Positions 1-7,517 are shown, counted from the first letter of the stretch. The stretch is 13,275 nt of DNA from JAAYWY01 sp050945275 (GCA_050945275.1 JBMNSQ010000042.1:1-13275), one strand, 5' to 3'. Notes: generated from the sequence alone by a model not told the origin. Numbers and translations are program-made.

Positions 1-60
1 CGTTAACACACAACGATGACCTGATAAGTTGGCGAAATGAGATAGGGTTCGTTTCTTATG

Positions 61-240
61 CGGGAGGGGACAGAGCCCCTCCCGTACACAGAGTCTAAGT
101 GGCAACAATGTATTCGTACGGGGCAACGTCTCCGTAGGGGCGGCTCTCTGTGGCCGCCCGTAGGTTGTATCCTGCAGCCTGTTCATCCTGCCCAGCCTGC
201 CCAGAGCGAAGCGTAGGGAGTGAAGCGAAGGATTGGATAG
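61..240. repeat. Gene-free stretch with GC-rich palindromes, probably interspersed repeats
   Basis: This stretch holds two hairpins: a perfect 9-bp stem (61-69 with 76-84) and a perfect 7-bp stem (138-144 with 153-159). After them comes a short direct repeat of the type cctgcccag (about 188-206) and a run around 205-235 in which gagcgaagc- and gtgaagcgaagg-like units recur. Open frames across it have no recognisable protein features. The composition and palindromes resemble intergenic repeat families seen in many copies in some Firmicutes genomes, but copy number cannot be judged from one window. Bases 1-60 show nothing I recognise. Confidence 0.4.
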
Positions 241-259
241 AGCAAATATAGGAATAAAG

Positions 260-285
260 AAAAACAGCCCTTGGGGCTGTTTTTC
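260..285 (+). terminator. Rho-independent terminator
   Basis: A perfect 10-bp stem (261-270 with 274-283) has a 3-base loop and runs into T residues on the plus strand. The A-rich 5' flank gives a T-rich tail on the minus strand too, so it could work both ways. It insulates the following promoter from whatever lies upstream of the window. Confidence 0.75.
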
Positions 286-287
286 TG

Positions 288-316
288 TTGACAACATATG
301 ACCGGTGGTGTATTAT
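288..316 (+). promoter_or_regulatory. Sigma-A promoter of the GntR-ABC operon
   Basis: A perfect -35 box TTGACA (288-293) is followed by a 17-base spacer and the -10 box TATTAT (311-316). Nearly consensus for the vegetative sigma factor, it lies about 70 bases upstream of the GTG start at 385. It directly abuts the palindrome at 317-339, so a bound repressor would cover the initiation region. Confidence 0.88.
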
Positions 317-339
317 GTGTACTAGTTGAACTAGTACAC
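317..339. promoter_or_regulatory. Palindromic operator, probably for the GntR/YtrA-type repressor
   Basis: The half-site gtgtactagt (317-326) and its exact reverse complement (330-339) are separated by the three bases tga. This perfect 10-bp inverted repeat starts immediately after the -10 box and spans the expected transcription start. A GntR-family dimer encoded by the first gene of the operon would be the natural ligand, giving autorepression. The assignment to that protein is inference from position and symmetry. Confidence 0.75.
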
Positions 340-384
340 CCCATACGGGATTGAAAACCATTTTACCTTGATGGAGGGGGTATT

Positions 385-771
385 GTGCTTTATGTGGATG
401 TCAAAAGCAGTAAACCGATTTACGAGCAAATTAAAGATCAGATCAAGGAAGGTATCATCAAAGGCATCTTTTTGCCTGGCGATAAATTGCCGTCAGTCCG
501 TGAGTTATCCACCATGCTGACCGTTAATCCTAATACAGTGAGCAAGGCTTATCAGGAGCTGGAGCGAGAAAAAGCTATCGAGACATTGCGTGGGCGGGGT
601 ACGTTTATCGCTGAGGACTACCGGCCTAAGCTCGATAAGGAGCGGTTACAGGAGATCAGCGGCCTGCTTCGTAAAGTGGTGGTGGAGGCTCATTACCTCG
701 GCCTGTCTAAACAGCAGGTGGAGCAGATGCTAGATGAGCTTTACGCCGACTTAAGGGGAGAAGAGCAATGA
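385..771 (+). CDS. GntR-family transcriptional regulator, YtrA subfamily
   Basis: A 128-residue DNA-binding protein. An N-terminal winged helix-turn-helix spans about residues 10-78 with GntR-typical motifs: PIYEQIKDQI, GDKLPSVRELS, VNPNTVSKAYQELE and the wing GRGTFI. The short helical C-terminal tail of about 45 residues, in place of a large ligand domain, is characteristic of the YtrA subfamily, which usually represses a linked ABC transporter. The start is GTG, preceded by ggaggggg at 373-380. The ATPase start overlaps its stop by four bases (ATGA), so the two are translationally coupled. Its probable operator is the palindrome at 317-339. In B. subtilis the related Ytr system responds to some cell-wall antibiotics; the signal here is unknown. 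Confidence 0.9.
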   Translation: MLYVDVKSSKPIYEQIKDQIKEGIIKGIFLPGDKLPSVRELSTMLTVNPNTVSKAYQELEREKAIETLRGRGTFIAEDYRPKLDKERLQEISGLLRKVVVEAHYLGLSKQQVEQMLDELYADLRGEEQ

Positions 772-1652
772 TGATAGAGCTAAACGAACTTCACAAACGC
801 CTAGGAAACAAAGATGTATTAAAAAATATCAACTTTTCGGTGGAGCCGGGTCGGATCTTTGGTTTAGTAGGGGAAAATGGAGCTGGCAAGACCACTTTAA
901 TTAAATGTTTAATCGGTATCTACCGCCCTGATAAGGGCACAGTCTGCATAAACGGTCACCATGTCTACGAGAACCCGGTCGTAAAAGAAAGCATTGGCTA
1001 CGTAGCTGATCAAAATCAATACTTCCCGTCTTATCGCATCAAGGAGTTATTATCCTTTTATTCCCTGGCTTATCCGCGATTTTCTGCCGAGCGATTTCGG
1101 GAACTTAACGAAATCTTTAGGCTGCCGGAAAGTATTCGGGTGAAAGAGCTGTCCAAGGGAATGCAGATGCGCCTTACCCTGATGTTGTCTCTTAGCATTA
1201 AGCCTCAGGTGCTGGTCCTTGATGAGCCTACCTCCGGTTTGGACCCGCTGGCTAAGCGTCAAGTGATGAACCTGCTGCTTCAGGAAGTGGAAAGCCGGGG
1301 AGTGACTATGCTGATATCGTCGCATCACCTAGGTGATTTGGAGCGCATATGCGACACTATCGGGATCATGGCCGACGGCGAAATGAAATCTGTCCATTCG
1401 ATGGAAAAGATGAAGCTCAATATGCGCAAACTGCAATTAGTGTTTGCCCAGGGGGCGCCGGCGGATCTGGCCACCTGGCCGGAAGTACTAGCAGTGGAGA
1501 CAGTGGGGCGGGTTCATTATGTAGTGACCAAGCAGTATTCCGATGATTTGCTAGCTAAATTACGCCAAGCAAAACCGCTGGTGCTAGAAGAAGTGCCGCT
1601 CGGTTTGGAAGATATGTTTATTTATGCGGTGAAGGAGGGTTACCGAGAGTGA
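768..1652 (+). CDS. ABC transporter ATP-binding protein
   Basis: A 294-residue ATPase subunit of an ABC transporter, acting at the inner face of the membrane with the permease encoded next. Walker A is GENGAGKT (residues 35-42), the Q-loop is near Q82, the signature is LSKGM (128-132) in place of classical LSGGQ, Walker B is VLVLDEP (148-154) and the switch histidine is H186 in SSHH. The LSKGM signature is common in ATPases paired with YtrA-type regulators. About 90 C-terminal residues follow the nucleotide-binding domain, without a motif I can name. The start ATG overlaps the regulator stop, with aggggag about 8 bases upstream; a second ATG follows directly. The end overlaps the permease start by four bases. 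Confidence 0.92.
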   Translation: MMIELNELHKRLGNKDVLKNINFSVEPGRIFGLVGENGAGKTTLIKCLIGIYRPDKGTVCINGHHVYENPVVKESIGYVADQNQYFPSYRIKELLSFYSLAYPRFSAERFRELNEIFRLPESIRVKELSKGMQMRLTLMLSLSIKPQVLVLDEPTSGLDPLAKRQVMNLLLQEVESRGVTMLISSHHLGDLERICDTIGIMADGEMKSVHSMEKMKLNMRKLQLVFAQGAPADLATWPEVLAVETVGRVHYVVTKQYSDDLLAKLRQAKPLVLEEVPLGLEDMFIYAVKEGYRE

Positions 1653-2695
1653 AACAGCTTTTTCCCAAAGCGCTACTATACAAAGAATGGAAAAATGCCC
1701 GTTGGGGTTTTGTCCTAATTACTTTTTTCTTAGTCCTCTCCAACTTATTGGAAGCAATGCAGCGGCTTAGTTATCTTAAGGAATTGGCCAATAGAGGCGA
1801 ATTAGAAGTGACTAACCACGCTTATTGGCTCCAGTTATCTTTATATGGCAATGACGGGGTTTTTGCGTGGCTATTCATCTTAACCGCTGCCCTGGCATTT
1901 TTATTGTTTTATCAAGACCGTCAGGGGGCTACTGCTTCACTTATAACCAGTATGCCGTTTACGAAAGAACAAGCATTTAATGTAAAATGGCTTACTGGGG
2001 CCGGGGTCATTGTGGGAGCTTTTTTAGTAAACGGATTGCTGTTTACCGGGTTTTATTTTGCCAACCGTTCCTGGATGTTTGAGACTCCCTATCAGGTAAT
2101 TCCCACCTGGACTGCCATTGCATTGGCTTTTGCGCTAGCAGCTTTTAGCTTTCTGTTGTTTGTTCAATGTGCCATGGGACACAGTTTGGCGGCGGCAGTG
2201 GTAGGGCCCATCGCCAGCCTGGTTCCCTGGTTTGTGTTGTCTGGTCTACGGGATATAATATTTGATCGGTTTGGGCTATCCTACCATAATGCCCTAATTA
2301 ATTGGCTTAGCCGGGCTGCAAACGCAGTCGCCTGGCCTCGGCTGCTGTTGCCGGTTTATGTTCTGAGTCCAAGCGGGATATATTACACTGGTTATGACAA
2401 TGTCCCCGGCAGAGTCCTTGTGATGGTAATCATCGCTGCAATATGTATGTGGCTGGGCCGCGTAGCTTACAGAAAAAGCGCGGTGGAAAAGTCGGGGCAA
2501 CTGTTGATGTTTTCTTCTTTAGAACCAGTTTTGATTTATGGTTTTGCCATCTGTTTGTCCCTACTAGTTAGTTTAGTGTTTGGACGCGGGTTTGTTGCTG
2601 AAGATAATGTTCTGGTTATGGATGCCTTTTTACTGGCCGGTTTTATTGGCGGCTGGTGGTTGGCCAAACGAGTAGTGGTTTACTACCAGCACTAA
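1649..2695 (+). CDS. ABC-2-type transporter permease
   Basis: A 348-residue integral membrane protein, most likely the membrane partner of the preceding ATPase. It starts with a positively charged amphipathic segment (LFPKALLYKEWKNARWG), typical of ABC-2 permeases, and then has several strongly hydrophobic stretches, by eye six to eight membrane segments, including ones near residues 20-35, 70-87, 110-130, 150-195, 255-270 and 290-335. No signal peptide or extracellular domain is evident. The GTG start overlaps the ATPase stop by four bases. A hairpin follows the stop. The substrate cannot be read from the sequence; export or lipid/peptide-antibiotic defence is typical for YtrA-linked transporters. 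Confidence 0.85.
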   Translation: MKQLFPKALLYKEWKNARWGFVLITFFLVLSNLLEAMQRLSYLKELANRGELEVTNHAYWLQLSLYGNDGVFAWLFILTAALAFLLFYQDRQGATASLITSMPFTKEQAFNVKWLTGAGVIVGAFLVNGLLFTGFYFANRSWMFETPYQVIPTWTAIALAFALAAFSFLLFVQCAMGHSLAAAVVGPIASLVPWFVLSGLRDIIFDRFGLSYHNALINWLSRAANAVAWPRLLLPVYVLSPSGIYYTGYDNVPGRVLVMVIIAAICMWLGRVAYRKSAVEKSGQLLMFSSLEPVLIYGFAICLSLLVSLVFGRGFVAEDNVLVMDAFLLAGFIGGWWLAKRVVVYYQH

Positions 2696-2703
2696 ATAGG
2701 GCA

Positions 2704-2733
2704 GGAAGCGTGGGAAACAATTCCTACGCTTCC
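2704..2733 (+). terminator. Hairpin ending the GntR-ABC operon
   Basis: A 13-bp stem (2704-2716 with 2721-2733, one G-U pair) with the 4-base loop acaa begins eight bases after the permease stop. The T tract behind it is poor (tcttcg), so termination efficiency may be modest. Confidence 0.6.
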
Positions 2734-2836
2734 TCTTCGAGTGGGAACTTTTTGTAGATATTATCGTCTAACCAACTGTTACAACTTGAGGAAGTACAGC
2801 GGGAAGCATCATGCGTCCCCAGAAGGAGTTTACATA

Positions 2837-3337
2837 ATGGCCGAACAAACTATTATCAATCTAATAACTGACTGGGGTTACTGGGCTGTCATGGCGGGGA
2901 TGTTTTTAGAGGGATTGACAGCTCCGTTTCCAGGAGCGATAGTGGTACTTTTAGCCGGAACCTTGGCTGTAAAGTCTCATCTTAGTCCACTGCTGATTGC
3001 AATTTTTGCCACCTTAGGCTATTTAGCAGGCACTCTTATTCCGTATTATGTTGCGAAAAGCGGAGGCCGCAAAGTCGTATTTAAGTACGGCCGCTATATT
3101 GCTCTTTCCCCCAAGACGATGGATACGGCCGAGTCGTGGTTTAATCGGTATGGTAATTGGGTCGTTTGTTTCAGCCGCCCCTTCTTTTTTGGCAATTACG
3201 TTTCTTATTTGGCCGGATTAGCTTCCATGGGGCTCTATGCTTTTATACTTTATACCTTTATGGGGATATTCTCCTGGAGCATTATTTTAAGCACCGTCGG
3301 CTACTGCGGTGGGGAGGCAGTGCTAGCGTTTTGGTAG
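2837..3337 (+). CDS. DedA-family membrane protein, short and divergent
   Basis: A 166-residue membrane protein of the DedA/SNARE-associated family, whose members are linked to undecaprenyl-phosphate or phospholipid flipping and envelope homeostasis. Visible family hallmarks are FLEG.TAPFPG (residues 23-33), G61YLAGTLIPYY, W108VVCFSRP, LAG and the late G...W helix. The start is ATG at 2837 behind aaggag (2822-2827); an in-frame GTG at 2741 lies upstream but has no such site and adds a non-family extension. Compared with typical members of about 200 residues, it ends right after GYCGG and lacks the last helix. PGE is PGA (A34), and the second arginine of the R...R pair is N120. Activity may be altered. 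Confidence 0.82.
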   Translation: MAEQTIINLITDWGYWAVMAGMFLEGLTAPFPGAIVVLLAGTLAVKSHLSPLLIAIFATLGYLAGTLIPYYVAKSGGRKVVFKYGRYIALSPKTMDTAESWFNRYGNWVVCFSRPFFFGNYVSYLAGLASMGLYAFILYTFMGIFSWSIILSTVGYCGGEAVLAFW

Positions 3338-3370
3338 CGTAATTAACTGGTGTTTTTTTACTTTTCTGTG

Positions 3371-3379
3371 TGTTATACT
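3371..3379 (+). promoter_or_regulatory. Extended -10 promoter before the macro-domain gene
   Basis: TGTTATACT (3371-3379) fits the extended -10 form TGnTATAAT. The expected -35 position holds only a T-rich segment (about 3351-3356), as is common for extended -10 promoters. The first base of the macro-domain gene lies about 105 bases downstream. Confidence 0.5.
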
Positions 3380-3485
3380 ATGTCTATAGGAATGTGACTC
3401 AGGGGGCTGGTAAGATGGGACGCTCTGAGTTCATACGGCTAAGAAGAACTGGTTTTAGTAAAGTTTTCCGAAAGGAGTGTATTAG

Positions 3486-3998
3486 ATGCCCCTAAAGATT
3501 GTCAAGGGTGATATAACAAAAATGGAAATCGATGCCATTGTTAACGCCGCCAACAGCCGCCTGCAAAGAGGCGGCGGGGTTTGTGGTGCTATTTTTTCTG
3601 CGGCCGGGGCGGACAAGCTTCAGGCGGAGTGTAATCGTATTGGGCATTGTGCCGTAGGTAGTGCGGTTATCACGGGTGGCTACGATCTTGCGGCAAAATA
3701 TATTATTCATACCGTTGGGCCGGTATGGCGAGGTGGCACCGAGAATGAAGAAGAGCTGCTATTTTCTTGTTACACAAACTCCCTGAACTTGGCTGTGAAG
3801 CATGGGCTCAGTTCTGTCGCTTTTCCCCTTATATCCTCTGGCATCTTTGGTTATCCCAAGGACCAAGCCTTGCGGGTTGCTATATCAGCCATCGATAGTT
3901 TCCTGCTTAAACACGATATGATGGTGTATCTTGTTCTATTTGATGAGGAGACCTATGCATTAGGCAACAAACTGCTTAAATCTATCGGGCATATATAA
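3486..3998 (+). CDS. Macro-domain protein, probable ADP-ribose-derivative binder/hydrolase
   Basis: A stand-alone macro domain of 170 residues. The family binds ADP-ribose and related nucleotides and often hydrolyses O-acetyl-ADP-ribose or ADP-ribosyl-protein bonds in the cytoplasm. Visible signatures are GDIT (8-11), IVNAANS (18-24), the glycine loop RGGGVCGAI (28-36), the strand YIIHTVGPVW and the second loop PLISSGIFGYP. In MacroD/YmdB enzymes the glycine loop usually reads GGGVDGAI; here the aspartate position is C33, which may change catalysis. N23 is kept. It starts at ATG behind aaaggag (about 3471-3477), in a monocistronic setting with its own promoter and terminator. A macro fold is secure; the exact substrate is not. 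Confidence 0.9.
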   Translation: MPLKIVKGDITKMEIDAIVNAANSRLQRGGGVCGAIFSAAGADKLQAECNRIGHCAVGSAVITGGYDLAAKYIIHTVGPVWRGGTENEEELLFSCYTNSLNLAVKHGLSSVAFPLISSGIFGYPKDQALRVAISAIDSFLLKHDMMVYLVLFDEETYALGNKLLKSIGHI

Positions 3999-4015
3999 AT
4001 GACAACCATGTTTTT

Positions 4016-4060
4016 ACCTAGCAGCCCTTTTTAATAAAGGGGGCTGCTAGGTTTGTTATT
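4016..4060 (+). terminator. Terminator between convergent genes
   Basis: An 11-bp perfect stem (4017-4027 with 4041-4051), extendable through a T/A-rich inner helix, is followed by the T-rich stretch gtttgttatt. It ends the macro-domain gene on the plus strand. The convergent patatin gene also reads into it, but its tail on the minus strand is not T-rich. Confidence 0.75.
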
Positions 4061-4064
4061 ATGC

Positions 4065-5018
4065 TTAGCAGTCGGTGCTAAGCGGCCAGGGCCACGATGC
4101 TTTGGTGTGATCCAATTGGCGCAGGGCACGTCTAATGTCCGGCAGGGCATCTTGGGCGGCCTGGGCGCCGATATCGATTACTTTCGGGATGCGATGAAAG
4201 TCGTATAAGTTCATATTCTCCACTGCTGGGCGTATAACCACAGCCCCGCTACTTTGTAAGCGCAGGTCACTAATGGTTTGCCCCATAATGTCGCTCGATT
4301 GAAGGAGCACTTGAATAATAGTATCGGCACTACTGCCTTCCACTGCAAAGCCAAGGTCCACGGCAATAATGAGCCTCGCCCCCCAGGCCTGAAGAAGGTG
4401 CACTGGAACATTGGCTTTAAGCCCTCCGTCCACCATATCTCTTCCGTCCAATCGGACCGGCAAGAATAGACCGGGAATGGCTGAGCTGGCAGCAACAGCT
4501 GTCCCCAAGCTCTGATTAGAGAAGAAAAGCTGTCTCTTTTTATCTTGCCACAGCCGGGAACGAGCTTTTTCCGGAGCAAAGATCACTTCCTTCCCTGATA
4601 AAAGATCGCAGGCTAAGAAGGCGGCGGGAACAGCTAACTGGTTAAAGGAACAACCTTTGGTATGGCGGTCGATAAATGCAGCCAAAAAATCGTTGCGCAG
4701 TAGGCCCCGGGGCCAAGACAGCCCTTGGAGCTCATAACGTCGGGGCAGTATTCCTAACCGTTGTAGAATATAGATGATAAGGTTAACATAAGGGGCGGCT
4801 GCTGGAAACAGATTTTCCGGCAAGTTGCGATAGATATGTTCTATTTCCACCGGGTCAAGGCCTGCCGCCCAGAGAGCCCCCACCATGCTGCCGGCGCTGG
4901 TTCCCACTACGGCGTCGATGGTAATGCCGGCAGCTTGAAATACCTTGAGTGCACCCACATGGGCCGCACCGCGCAATCCTCCACCGCCTAAGGCCAAGCC
5001 AATTTTTGGCTGTTTCAT
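4065..5018 (-). CDS. Patatin-like phospholipase (RssA/YchK type)
   Basis: A 317-residue serine lipid acyl hydrolase of the patatin family. The oxyanion-hole glycine loop GGGGLRGAAHVGAL (residues 11-24), the nucleophile elbow GTSAGS (S41) and the catalytic aspartate in VDGG (D197) are all present, so the Ser-Asp dyad looks intact. There is no signal peptide or transmembrane segment, suggesting a cytosolic or membrane-associated enzyme. I chose the ATG at 5018-5016 because AGGTGA lies five bases upstream; in-frame GTG (5027) and ATG (5024) starts also exist. It follows the GH18 gene by 14 bases on the same strand and is probably co-transcribed with it. The natural substrate is unknown. Confidence 0.92.
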   Translation of the reverse strand: MKQPKIGLALGGGGLRGAAHVGALKVFQAAGITIDAVVGTSAGSMVGALWAAGLDPVEIEHIYRNLPENLFPAAAPYVNLIIYILQRLGILPRRYELQGLSWPRGLLRNDFLAAFIDRHTKGCSFNQLAVPAAFLACDLLSGKEVIFAPEKARSRLWQDKKRQLFFSNQSLGTAVAASSAIPGLFLPVRLDGRDMVDGGLKANVPVHLLQAWGARLIIAVDLGFAVEGSSADTIIQVLLQSSDIMGQTISDLRLQSSGAVVIRPAVENMNLYDFHRIPKVIDIGAQAAQDALPDIRRALRQLDHTKASWPWPLSTDC

Positions 5019-5032
5019 ATCCATCACCTACT

Positions 5033-5974
5033 TTATTCAGTTGGTACCTGGGCTAGCACATCCCAGACGGCTGGATCTTCCAAGCCGAGTCGCCATACAC
5101 CTATTCCGGGAAGGCCGAGCTCACGGGCTAGATTTAACTTGGCGGCAAAGCTGCGGGCGTTTTCAAACCAGACAATGTGCCGGATGCCATTGACTGTGTA
5201 TTCGAAGGTTGGTTCCTGAGCCTGTTCATCATAGCGAATAGTAGCACCAGTGCGCTGGGCCAGGGCGATGGCTTGCTGGTAGGATAATGTTCGCGGGATA
5301 CCGCCTGTTTCCGACCAATCGTAACCGTAAACCGGCATGCCGAGCATAACTTTGCTAACAGGAATCACCGACAGGGCGTAAGTTAGCACCTGCCGGACAA
5401 AGCCTATGGAGGCGATAGGCCCTGGGATGGTAAAGTGCTCGTCATAGGCCAATACATACACTTGATCGCTGACCGCTCCCAGTGCAGGGTAGTCAAAAGC
5501 TCCAGAAAACGGGTGGTTCGGGTTATCTTCCAGCTGGGCGGGAACAGAAATGGTGACCAAGAATCCGGCTGGGGAGAGCCGCGCTGCCAGTTCTGTCATA
5601 AAGGCTGTAAGGCAAGGGCGATCCTCCGGGGGAACAAATTCGAAATCGATATTTACTCCCGCGAACCGGTACTGCTGCATCATGGCGAGGATATTGTCTA
5701 CTAGTGCCCGTCGGATTATGGGGTTGATGAGTACATGGTGAATAAGGGGGCCAAACTCCGGGCTGGCAAAGTTATGGATTATAGCTAAAATGGGGATGCC
5801 ATAAGTACGGGCCACGGCTAGAGCTTCAGGGTTGGTTTGATCGACCAAGCCGCCTTGGGCGGTGATACCGAACCAAAAGGGGATTATAGCGGTAACCTCG
5901 CCGGCATGGAGCCTTAGCTCTGATAATGCGCCGGGAGCATTTACATAAAACCAGTTATTTTCAAGTGGAGGCAA
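5033..5974 (-). CDS. GH18 spore-type glycosidase (SleL/YaaH-like catalytic domain)
   Basis: A 313-residue glycoside hydrolase family 18 protein resembling the catalytic domain of SleL/YaaH, N-acetylglucosaminidases that cleave cortex peptidoglycan during spore germination. The active-site strand GVNIDFEFVPPEDR gives acid/base E112 with D110 before it; YVLAYDEH and MLGMPVYGYDW are further GH18 strands. The N-terminal LysM repeats of SleL/YaaH are absent. There is no signal peptide, as expected for mother-cell deposition. I chose the TTG at 5974-5972 because a strong AAAGGAGG (5989-5982) lies seven bases upstream. The longer TTG frame from 6019 would bury that site and a sigma-K-like -10 box inside coding sequence. 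The patatin gene follows. Confidence 0.88.
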   Translation of the reverse strand: MPPLENNWFYVNAPGALSELRLHAGEVTAIIPFWFGITAQGGLVDQTNPEALAVARTYGIPILAIIHNFASPEFGPLIHHVLINPIIRRALVDNILAMMQQYRFAGVNIDFEFVPPEDRPCLTAFMTELAARLSPAGFLVTISVPAQLEDNPNHPFSGAFDYPALGAVSDQVYVLAYDEHFTIPGPIASIGFVRQVLTYALSVIPVSKVMLGMPVYGYDWSETGGIPRTLSYQQAIALAQRTGATIRYDEQAQEPTFEYTVNGIRHIVWFENARSFAAKLNLARELGLPGIGVWRLGLEDPAVWDVLAQVPTE

Positions 5975-6004
5975 GAAGCTTCCTCCTTTCGCAGGCTTTA
6001 CCCA

Positions 6005-6032
6005 TATTGTATTTTGCAAAGTGGCTTCTGGT
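6005..6032 (-). promoter_or_regulatory. Candidate mother-cell sigma (sigma-K-like) promoter of the GH18 gene
   Basis: On the minus strand AATACAATA (6013-6005) matches the sigma-K -10 form CATAnnnTA at all but the first base, and AC (6032-6031) lies 17 bases upstream where the short sigma-K -35 is expected. Transcription would start near 5998, just before the ribosome site at 5989. The motif is short, so chance occurrence is possible; it fits the gene's sporulation role. The rest of the 5975-6206 divergent gap shows no strong sigma-A promoter. Confidence 0.35.
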
Positions 6033-6206
6033 GTCTGTTGGTAGCATGGACTACTCCCAGGCCTGACAACGCTGTCGCAGCCCCCAGTAGAAGGAGTTTA
6101 AGGCTTGAGAAGAGAATCAACGATTAAAAGCTAAATACCTACTTTTTACCTACCAATCAGGCAACGATGTTGGTACAGTTATAAGACGCAAAAGGAGCAT
6201 CTTATT

Positions 6207-7517
6207 GTGCTACAGCAATCTTCGGACCACACCAGCGCTAGATCAGGTCACCATGTTTTTGACTGGGTGCGTCAGTTTCTGCTGGCAATCATTACTGGTG
6301 CTATTTCAGGTGGGGTCATTGCTTTGTTTCGCTATTTAGTATTTATGGGTGTGGTAAGGCGCCAACAAGTTTGGGCTGGCATAGCTACAGAAGCGGGTAG
6401 TTTTGTATGGGTCTTTATTTTAATGGCAGCTTTGGCCGCCCTAGGCGGGATAGTTACCAGGGCACTACCGGTGACGACCGGCAGTGGTGTGACCCGTGTT
6501 TTCTTGGCCCTAGCCGGTGAAGAACAGCTCCATTGGTGGCCTTCGCTGCTGGCTAAATTTTTGGCTAGCTGGGGCATCCTAGTTAGCGGTTTATCCTTAG
6601 GCCGAGAAGGACCGGCCGTATTTATGGGCGCGGCTACCGGACAAGCCGTGGGTAGTTGGCTAAAAGCCGATCAGGCCCAAAAGAGGCAGTTGTTAGCCTA
6701 TGGTACGGCAGCTGCTGTGGCGGCAGCCTTCGGCGCTCCCTTAGCCGGGGTGCTATTTGTGTGGGAAGAGTTTAAATATAGCTCGCTGCAATCCTTTTTT
6801 GTCCCGGCAGTGGGAGCAGTGGTGGCGGCGACCAAAGTGTCGGCGCATTTTCTTGGTCCTCAGACACAACTTCTCCTCACTCCAAGTCCCGACCTTCCTA
6901 ATCGAGCAATTGTAATATTTTTGCTACTGGGCTTATTTTTAGGGCTGCTCGGGCTTGTTTACCATCGCAGCTTATCGTATGCTCGGCGCCTGTTTGCCTT
7001 AGTTGGCGGGCATCTTGTTTGGTTTCGCCCAGTATTGGCTGTCATACCGGTTGCAGTTCTAGCTCTGCTTTTCGGAAGTGATCTTTTAGGTAGTGGCCAC
7101 CAATTGGTATCGCGAGCTTTGTCCGGATCCGATGGAGTCGGTGTTGCCGCGGTTTTGCTTATGTCTAAGCTGCTTCTCACGGTGGTCTGTGCGGCCTCCG
7201 ATGCCTCCGGTGGCGTGTTTGTACCGCTTCTTAGCGTGGGAGCTCTCACGGGATCGGTTTTTGGGCAGATAGCTTCTGGCTTTTTTCCTAGCTTAGCCTT
7301 CTCACCGCGGTTTGTCGTAGCCGGTATGGCGGCCGCTTTTGGTGGGATACTGCGATTGCCGTTTACCGGTTTAATCTTGGTTTTCGAACTTACCGGTAGC
7401 TATAACTACGAAAACTTGCTGTATTATTTAGCTGCCGCATTGGTAGCCTATCTGGTAAGAGAGAGAGGAGAAAAATTCCTTGCAAAAAAGCAGCTTGAGG
7501 CAGCTAGCGAAACCTAG
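6207..7517 (+). CDS. CLC-family chloride channel / H+/Cl- antiporter
   Basis: A 436-residue polytopic membrane protein of the CLC family, moving chloride, often in exchange for protons. The filter signatures are all visible: GSGVT (92-96, usually GSGIP), GREGP (132-136) with the gating glutamate E134, and SGGVFVP (334-340). The internal proton-pathway glutamate, E203 in E. coli ClC, corresponds to the second E of FVWEE (E188), which favours an antiporter over a channel. FTGLILVFELTG near the end is also typical. There are no C-terminal CBS domains. The start is GTG behind aaaggagc (about 6191-6198); a terminator overlaps the stop. It is transcribed away from the GH18 gene and has no obvious functional partner here. 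Confidence 0.93.
   Translation: MLQQSSDHTSARSGHHVFDWVRQFLLAIITGAISGGVIALFRYLVFMGVVRRQQVWAGIATEAGSFVWVFILMAALAALGGIVTRALPVTTGSGVTRVFLALAGEEQLHWWPSLLAKFLASWGILVSGLSLGREGPAVFMGAATGQAVGSWLKADQAQKRQLLAYGTAAAVAAAFGAPLAGVLFVWEEFKYSSLQSFFVPAVGAVVAATKVSAHFLGPQTQLLLTPSPDLPNRAIVIFLLLGLFLGLLGLVYHRSLSYARRLFALVGGHLVWFRPVLAVIPVAVLALLFGSDLLGSGHQLVSRALSGSDGVGVAAVLLMSKLLLTVVCAASDASGGVFVPLLSVGALTGSVFGQIASGFFPSLAFSPRFVVAGMAAAFGGILRLPFTGLILVFELTGSYNYENLLYYLAAALVAYLVRERGEKFLAKKQLEAASET

Noticed and set aside
95..361. 88-codon minus-strand open frame upstream of the GntR gene
   Set aside because: It runs through palindromes, a terminator, the promoter and the operator, and its product has no protein-like features.
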